Source: Malus domestica
Lineage: Eukaryota > Streptophyta > Magnoliopsida > Rosales > Rosaceae
DNA: 64,000 bases
Reading direction: 5' to 3'
Assembly (NCBI RefSeq): GCF_042453785.1
Contig: NC_091671.1
Coordinates: 39,698,501 to 39,762,500, forward strand
The translations under genes and the position numbers were made by a program. Below the pieces are notes generated by a model, which saw only the letters and a program-made list of their open reading frames with translations, made no database searches and was not told where the DNA came from. Below are positions 58,880 to 64,000 of this stretch, one piece after another. Position 1 is the stretch's first letter. Every line of letters begins with the position of its first letter.

Positions 58880-59840
58880 AAAAAAAGGGAAATTCAACAA
58901 AGCTTCATCAATGGAGGACAACTACAAATTCTTAAAAACTTCACACTATCTTGATCAAGATAATGTGAAGCAAAATCAATTCGTGGTACCTAACAAAGCT
59001 GCACCAACAAAAGCTTCATCAATGGAGGACAACTACAAATTCTCAAAAGCTTTACACTATCTTGATCAAGATAGTGTGAAGCAAAATCAATTCATGGTAC
59101 CCAACAAAAGCTTCAACTCCAAAGTTTCACCAACAAAAGCTTCATCAATGGATGACAACTATAAATTCTCAAAAGCTTCACACTATTTTGATCAAGATAG
59201 TGTGAAGCAAAATCAATTCATGGTACCAACAAAAGCTATAACTCCAAAGCTTCACCTACAAAGCTTCAACTCCAAAGCTTCACCTACAAAAGCTTCACTC
59301 ACAATAGCTTCACCAACAAAAGTTTCACCCACAAAAGCTTCACCAACAAAAGTTTCACCCACAAAAGCTTCACCTACCATAAAAGCTTCACTCACCACAA
59401 AAGCTTCACCCATAAAAACTTCACCAACAAAAGCTTCACCAACAAAAGCTTCACCCACAAAAGTTTCCCCCACCACAAAAGCTTCACCCACAAAAGCTTC
59501 CCCACCACAAAAGCTTCCCCTACCACAAAAGCTTCACCCATAAAAACTTCACCCATAAAAGCTTCACCAACAAAAGCTTCACCCACCACAAAAGCTTCAC
59601 CCACAAAAGCTTAACCTACAAAGCTTCACCCATAAAAACTTCACCCACCACAAAAGCTTCACCCACAAAAGCTTAACCTACAAAGCTTCAACACAAAAGC
59701 TTCACCTACAAAAGCTTCACACTATCTTGATCAAGATAGTGTGAAGCAAAATCAATTCATGGTACCCAACAAAGCTTCAACCTCAAAGCTTCACCTACAA
59801 AGCTTTAACACCAAAGCTTCACCTACAAAGCTTTAAAAAA
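58880..59840. repeat. Internal tandem arrays of the LTR element, part 3 (AAAGCTTCACC words)
   Basis: Variant units with the TTGATCAA palindrome alternate with dozens of short words of the form acaaaagcttcaccc/a (12-15 bp period). A 255-codon frame (58776-59543) runs through it, reading mainly ASPTK repeats. Its composition is dictated by the repeat, so I do not treat it as a gene. Confidence 0.85.
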
Positions 59841-60849
59841 TATATATATATATATATTTTTTTTTTCTTCGGAAATTCGAAAATTCACAAATTCGGAAAT
59901 TCGAAAAAAAAAATTAAAAAAAAAATTTGAAAAAAAATTGCCTAGGCCTCCTATTCTTTGGGCCTAACAACTTTCATAACAAATATATATGAAGAAGGAG
60001 TTTTGGGCTACCACTTAGAAAGGAAATGCCTCATTCGTCAACTCCCTCGTCCGGAGACTTAGGGCACTCCTACCATATGCTACTGCACCTTGATACTCGG
60101 AAGTCTCACGACCATTCAATGACTTGGATTTTTCAAGTCTCCAAACGAGAAGTTTTCCTCACTCGGGAAATTAAGGGAGTACTACCTCAACCTACATATT
60201 TCACTCACAAAGCTTCAACATACAAGCTTCAACAAAAGGAAAAATTCAAAAAACTTAGTGAAGAATGCCTTGGTGTATTTAACACAATACGTTGAAATGA
60301 AGCAAAGCTTGTTTATTGATATCTCTGATAAGTTACAAATATGTACATATGCATGAATCAAAATAAACAAACAAGAGTGAGCCTTCACAAAGGTTGCTTA
60401 GGAGAAGTCTCAGCAGTCGGCAAAGCCCCAGAAAGAGAAGGCACCAAAGGGTGATTATTCGAAGCCTCAGTATTAGGCAGAATCCCAGAAGGAGGAGGCA
60501 CTGAAAGTTGATCATTTGGAGCATCATTACGCGGTACAACCCCAGAAGATAAAGGCAATAAATGCCTTTGGAACAAACCCACAAACCTCTGATGATTAAG
60601 TAAAATCTGACCATCAGATTCCTGCAGCTAGTCGAGCTTCCTCTTCATGTTTGTAGCATAGTCATGTGCGAGCCTGTGCAACTGTTTATTCTCATGCTTG
60701 AGCCATCTGATCTCCTGTTTGAGACTTATCACTTCAGCCGCCAATGATTCAACTTGGCGGGTTCGAGCAAATAGGTATTGGGCCATATTAGACACAGAAC
60801 ATGCACACTGAACACTAAGAGCCAGAGAATCCTTAACATGATTAGGTGC

Positions 60850-61280
60850 TCAAAAATCGAAGAGGCGCACCGCCCTTCGAATCTCGAGAGCCAGACTCCC
60901 AACAGGATTACTTTCTCAAAAATCGAAGAGACACTGCTATTCGAATCTTAATAGTCAGACTCTCAACATGATTGCTTTCTCAAAAATCGAAGAGGCATCG
61001 TTCTCCGAATCTCGAGAGCCATACTCCCAACAGGATTACGTGCTCAAAAATTGAATAGGCCCCGCCCTCTGAATCTCGAGAGCCATACTCCCAACATGAT
61101 CACTTTCTCAAAAATCGAAGAGACACTGCTCTCCGAATTTCAAGAGTCAGACTCCTAACAGGATTGCTTTCTCAAAAATCGAAGAGGCACCGTTCTCTGA
61201 ATCTCAAGAGCCAGATCCCCGACAAGATTGCTTGTTTGAAAACCGAAGAGGCACCGCTCTCTGAACTTCGAAAGCCAGAT
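60850..61280. repeat. Internal tandem arrays of the LTR element, part 4 (about 66 bp x 6)
   Basis: The unit 'attgctttctcaaaaatcgaagaggcaccgctctccgaatctcgagagccagactcccaacagg' is repeated about six times with substitutions. Flanking sequence shows no protein motif. Confidence 0.85.
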
Positions 61281-62594
61281 TTCCTTGGATAAAGCTTGTT
61301 AGCAATCTTCACATGCAACATCAGCTTTCTAGATACCACAGACCACTTTTTCAAAGTGCTCTGACAAAGTTAAAACACGTGAAGCTTGCAGCTCCCACTA
61401 CATTGCTACGACCAAGAATGGTAAAGGAATAACATTACTACTTGTTGTTAGAGAGACTCCTATATATGTCGACCTTCATCCTCCATGGATAGGCAGACCT
61501 GTAAAAATGCTCAACCCTTCCTCATATCTGAGAGGGCACTCCCAACGAAGTCTCTCGAAATACTCAACTTCTTTTCCTCCCGATAATACCTCTGCAAACA
61601 AGCCATACCAGAGCAAGAGTATCTCATATCATTAGGGTTACAAACAAGAGTATCCCATATCATGCTTTTTCCCTGTCTTTTCCTTTGGCCTCGTTCTTAC
61701 CTGCAAGACAAGGAGAAAGAGAGCAATCAGTCAACACTTGGAATCAAGCTTCCAGTTAAGAACTGACTGCCTGGAACCCCTTGCCTGATTACTTACCTGA
61801 CATTGCTCTCGAGTACTCATCTTCAACATCTTATGCTTACAGAGAAGATACCACATCTGCCTGAAGAACAAATAGGGCAAGTGAGAAGAATACAAGGAAG
61901 CATGTGGAGACAAGCGTAACAGAACACGTGCTGATACATCTACTACTTTGTCAACAACAAAAGTATCCCATATCATCAGGGTCGAACGTACTCTAGATTT
62001 GATGGACTTGTTTTGACCCTCAAATTCTTGAGTTGGCCTTATATTCTGGAGGAAACCAGAAAACCCTCCAGCTCAGTTCAAGAATAAGCCTGTGGAAAGT
62101 TATTTCTTCAAAAGCAAAAGTATCTCATATCATTTCTTCTCCATTTGCTTCTCCTTATCCTTGTTGCTGTTTACGACACAAGGAGAAGGAGAACAATCAA
62201 CCGGAAGCCGAAGTCGAACCTCCGATCCAGGTTGCTTGCTTGGAAGTCTGATTGCTTATCTTGTTTGTTACCTCTTTTGGCAAATCTCCTAGCTTGGCAA
62301 CTTGGGGGACTCCTACTATAGGGTTTGTATCGCACTTGACCAAGCCCGAAACTACAAGTAAGTTTCAAGTGAAATTGATACATTACCTTGTGCATCTTCA
62401 TCGGTTAAAGATACCACCCCTGGATAGAGGAAAAATACTTTCAGAGAAGATGCCACATCTACATATGAGACAGATAAGGCAAGTGAAAATGATACCACAT
62501 TTCGGTACTTAGAAGTTTTGTGATTACTCAATTACTTGGATCTTGCAAGTCCCCAAGCGAGGAGCTTCCTTCACTCGGGAAATTAGGGGAGCAC

Positions 62595-63109
62595 TGTTTG
62601 TACCATACTTGATTAATCCTGAAACTATTGAACACCGATCAACGTTATACTGTCAAGGACCTATAAGAGTTTTCCTCAAACCAGGAGGCCAATCACAGCA
62701 CGACACGTGTCGACATCAGAAGCCAATCATAGCGCGACACGTATCAACATCAGAAACCAATCACAACACGACACGTGTCAATGTCAGAATGAAACTAGAA
62801 ACTCTCTTCTATAAATAAAGATCATTCTCTCACAATATTTCCGAATGTCATTTGTACTAAATCATTCATTAGTACTTATTAAAGGAGAGCTTGAACCTAT
62901 GTACTTGTGTAAACCCTTCACAATTAATGAGAACTCCTCTACTCCGTGGACGTAGCCAATCTGGGTGAACCACGTACATCTTGTATTTGCCTCCCTGTCC
63001 CTATCCATTTACTTACTTATCCACACTAGTGACAGGAGCAATCTAGCGAAAATCACAAACTTAACACTTTTTGTTGTACCAAAGTCCTCACCGATTTTGT
63101 GCATCAACA
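62595..63109 (+). repeat. 3' LTR
   Basis: Same length and ends as the 5' LTR. It ends about 315 bp upstream of the third aspartic protease copy. Confidence 0.93.
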
Positions 63110-63424
63110 AAACTTATGACGGGTTTTATGTGGAGAAAATTAAATTTTAAGGACTAAAGTCATATTTTCAGTAATAATAATTAGACAATCTTCGTTGATC
63201 TATTTCATTATCTTTAAATGGTTGTGATTTGAAATTTAAAGAAAGGGAAAAAAGAAAAAGGCAAAAGATAGAAATTAAATTAAAGAAGATCCAGGAAGCC
63301 AATCAATTAAATTTACTTTATACCGTAAAGATTTTCATATTAATTATAAGCATATTGCTACATCTATATATCGACAATTCACACACTAAATTGAGATGCA
63401 ACAACCACCCAAAAGATAGAAGCC

Positions 63425-63734
63425 ATGGCCAAAGCAATAAGCATGTTCCTATTGATCAGTAGTACTACTCTTGTACTTGGAAATAAACCCAATGGCTTCA
63501 CCATGAGGCTGATCTACTGTGACTCGCCCGACTCACCCTTCTACCCGGGCAACCTTACCCATGCTCAAACCGTTGACCTACTTGTTCGTCGAACCAAAGC
63601 TCGAGCGTACTATGTACCTTTCTACCGTTCGTTCTTCCAAAAGTATCAGCCATGCCACCATAAGTCCCCAACAATTTCGCCCAAAAGCCGAGTTTGAGCT
63701 TCATGGTTTGCTTGGATCCTTCCTGGTGTTAAAG
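63425..63734 (+). pseudogene. Aspartic protease copy 3, frameshifted and truncated
   Basis: Starts like the intact copies: signal peptide MAKAISMFLLISSTTLVLG, then KPNGFTMRLIYCDSPDSPFYPGN matching their NGFSVELMHIFSPASPLYPGN and YGLTMGLIHIHSPASPLYPGN. Around 63655-63665 the homologous frame shifts (the match to IRPKLQF/FRPKAEF is in another frame). Homology stops at about 63734, before the first catalytic Asp, where sequence of a new repeat begins. No active-site motif is present in the window. Remaining parts could lie beyond 64000. Confidence 0.75.
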
Positions 63735-64000
63735 TGTCCCACATTGGTGGGGTGAAGAAAACCAAAGTGGTTTAAATATGTTTACCCCAGTCTAACTAAT
63801 ACCGAAGCCTTTTATGGTAAAATCCCACACCTGACGGATTGAGCTGGTGGTAAAGTTGGGGATACCACACCTGACGGATTTGGTAGGTGGTAAAGCTGGG
63901 GATAGTATTGGTGTCGTTAGAGTGGGGTGGGCCCGACAATCTAAAAATTCCTACACCTGGTTGACGTAGGCATTGGCAACATCGCAACTAGGACCCAAAA
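63735..64000 (+). mobile_element. Probable start of another LTR element, cut by the window end
   Basis: Begins TGTCCCACATTGG, a frequent plant LTR start, exactly where protease homology ends. It contains the direct repeat 'ccacacctgacggattgagctggtggtaaagttggggata' (about 63826-63866 and 63865-63904). The other end is outside the window. Confidence 0.5.

Larger units (their letters stand above)
54530..63109 (+). mobile_element. Complete non-autonomous LTR retrotransposon, 8.6 kb
   Basis: LTRs of 515 bp each (54530-55044 and 62595-63109) start TG and end CA and are flanked by the 5-bp target duplication AAACT (54525-54529, 63110-63114). A primer-binding site follows the 5' LTR; a purine-rich tract (aaattaggggagcac) precedes the 3' LTR. 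The only recognisable coding part is a damaged gag at about 55200-56760. No protease, reverse transcriptase, RNase H or integrase motif is visible in the remaining 6 kb, which is mostly tandem arrays. By eye the LTRs differ at about 40 of 515 positions, mostly C/T and G/A changes. A gag-only element with long LTRs fits the TR-GAG or LARD-like class, probably related to Ty3/gypsy-Tat lineages (inference from gag and primer site). Confidence 0.93.

Overview
ORGANISM. This is plant nuclear DNA: AT-rich, intron-split genes with GT-AG splice sites, plant-only families (class I NHX, TIR1, SWEET, Tubby-like F-box, nepenthesin-type aspartic proteases) and many small transposons. The transposon types (tRNA-derived SINEs, fold-back MITEs, a Cassandra element with 5S-like LTRs) and the protein flavour fit a eudicot, probably a woody Rosaceae of the apple/pear group; the genus is inference. 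LAYOUT. 1-8 kb: a fold-back MITE, an aspartic protease (minus), a hAT-type MITE and a Tubby-like F-box gene (minus, five coding exons). 8-17 kb: a 95-bp tandem array, a complete vacuolar Na+/H+ (K+/H+) antiporter gene (plus, 12 coding exons) followed by a decayed duplicate of its own 3' end, and a two-exon Gly/Pro-rich protein with a cysteine-cluster tail (minus). 17-31 kb: a gene-poor 14 kb stretch with SINEs, three MITE families and an acccg/cgggt-rich hAT-like repeat. 31-35 kb: TIR1 auxin receptor (plus, three coding exons) with a miR393 site. 35-42 kb: more MITEs, a SINE and a large two-tier inverted repeat holding two frame-broken copies of an unrecognised Asn/Gly/Lys-rich gene. 42-46 kb: FYV7-type rRNA-processing protein and a clade III-like SWEET sugar transporter (both minus). 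46.8-47.4 kb: a complete Cassandra TRIM. 50-53.4 kb: more fold-backs and a second aspartic protease (plus). 54.5-63.1 kb: a complete LTR retrotransposon with 515-bp LTRs and target duplication AAACT that carries only a damaged gag and long internal tandem arrays. 63.4-64 kb: a third, broken aspartic protease copy truncated by what looks like the start of another LTR element. HOW THE GENES RELATE. There is no operon-like organisation. The three aspartic protease copies are the only paralogues: they share an unusual GC-AG intron (visible in two) and an atypical second catalytic motif (D-N-G-S), so they form a dispersed local family later split by transposons. NHX, SWEET, TIR1, the Tubby-like gene and FYV7 are independent housekeeping or signalling genes. 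Exon boundaries were read by eye from splice consensus, reading phase and family knowledge. Every spliced frame for the seven intact genes closes exactly (484, 402, 545, 118, 584, 230, 300 and 490 aa, counting both intact proteases).
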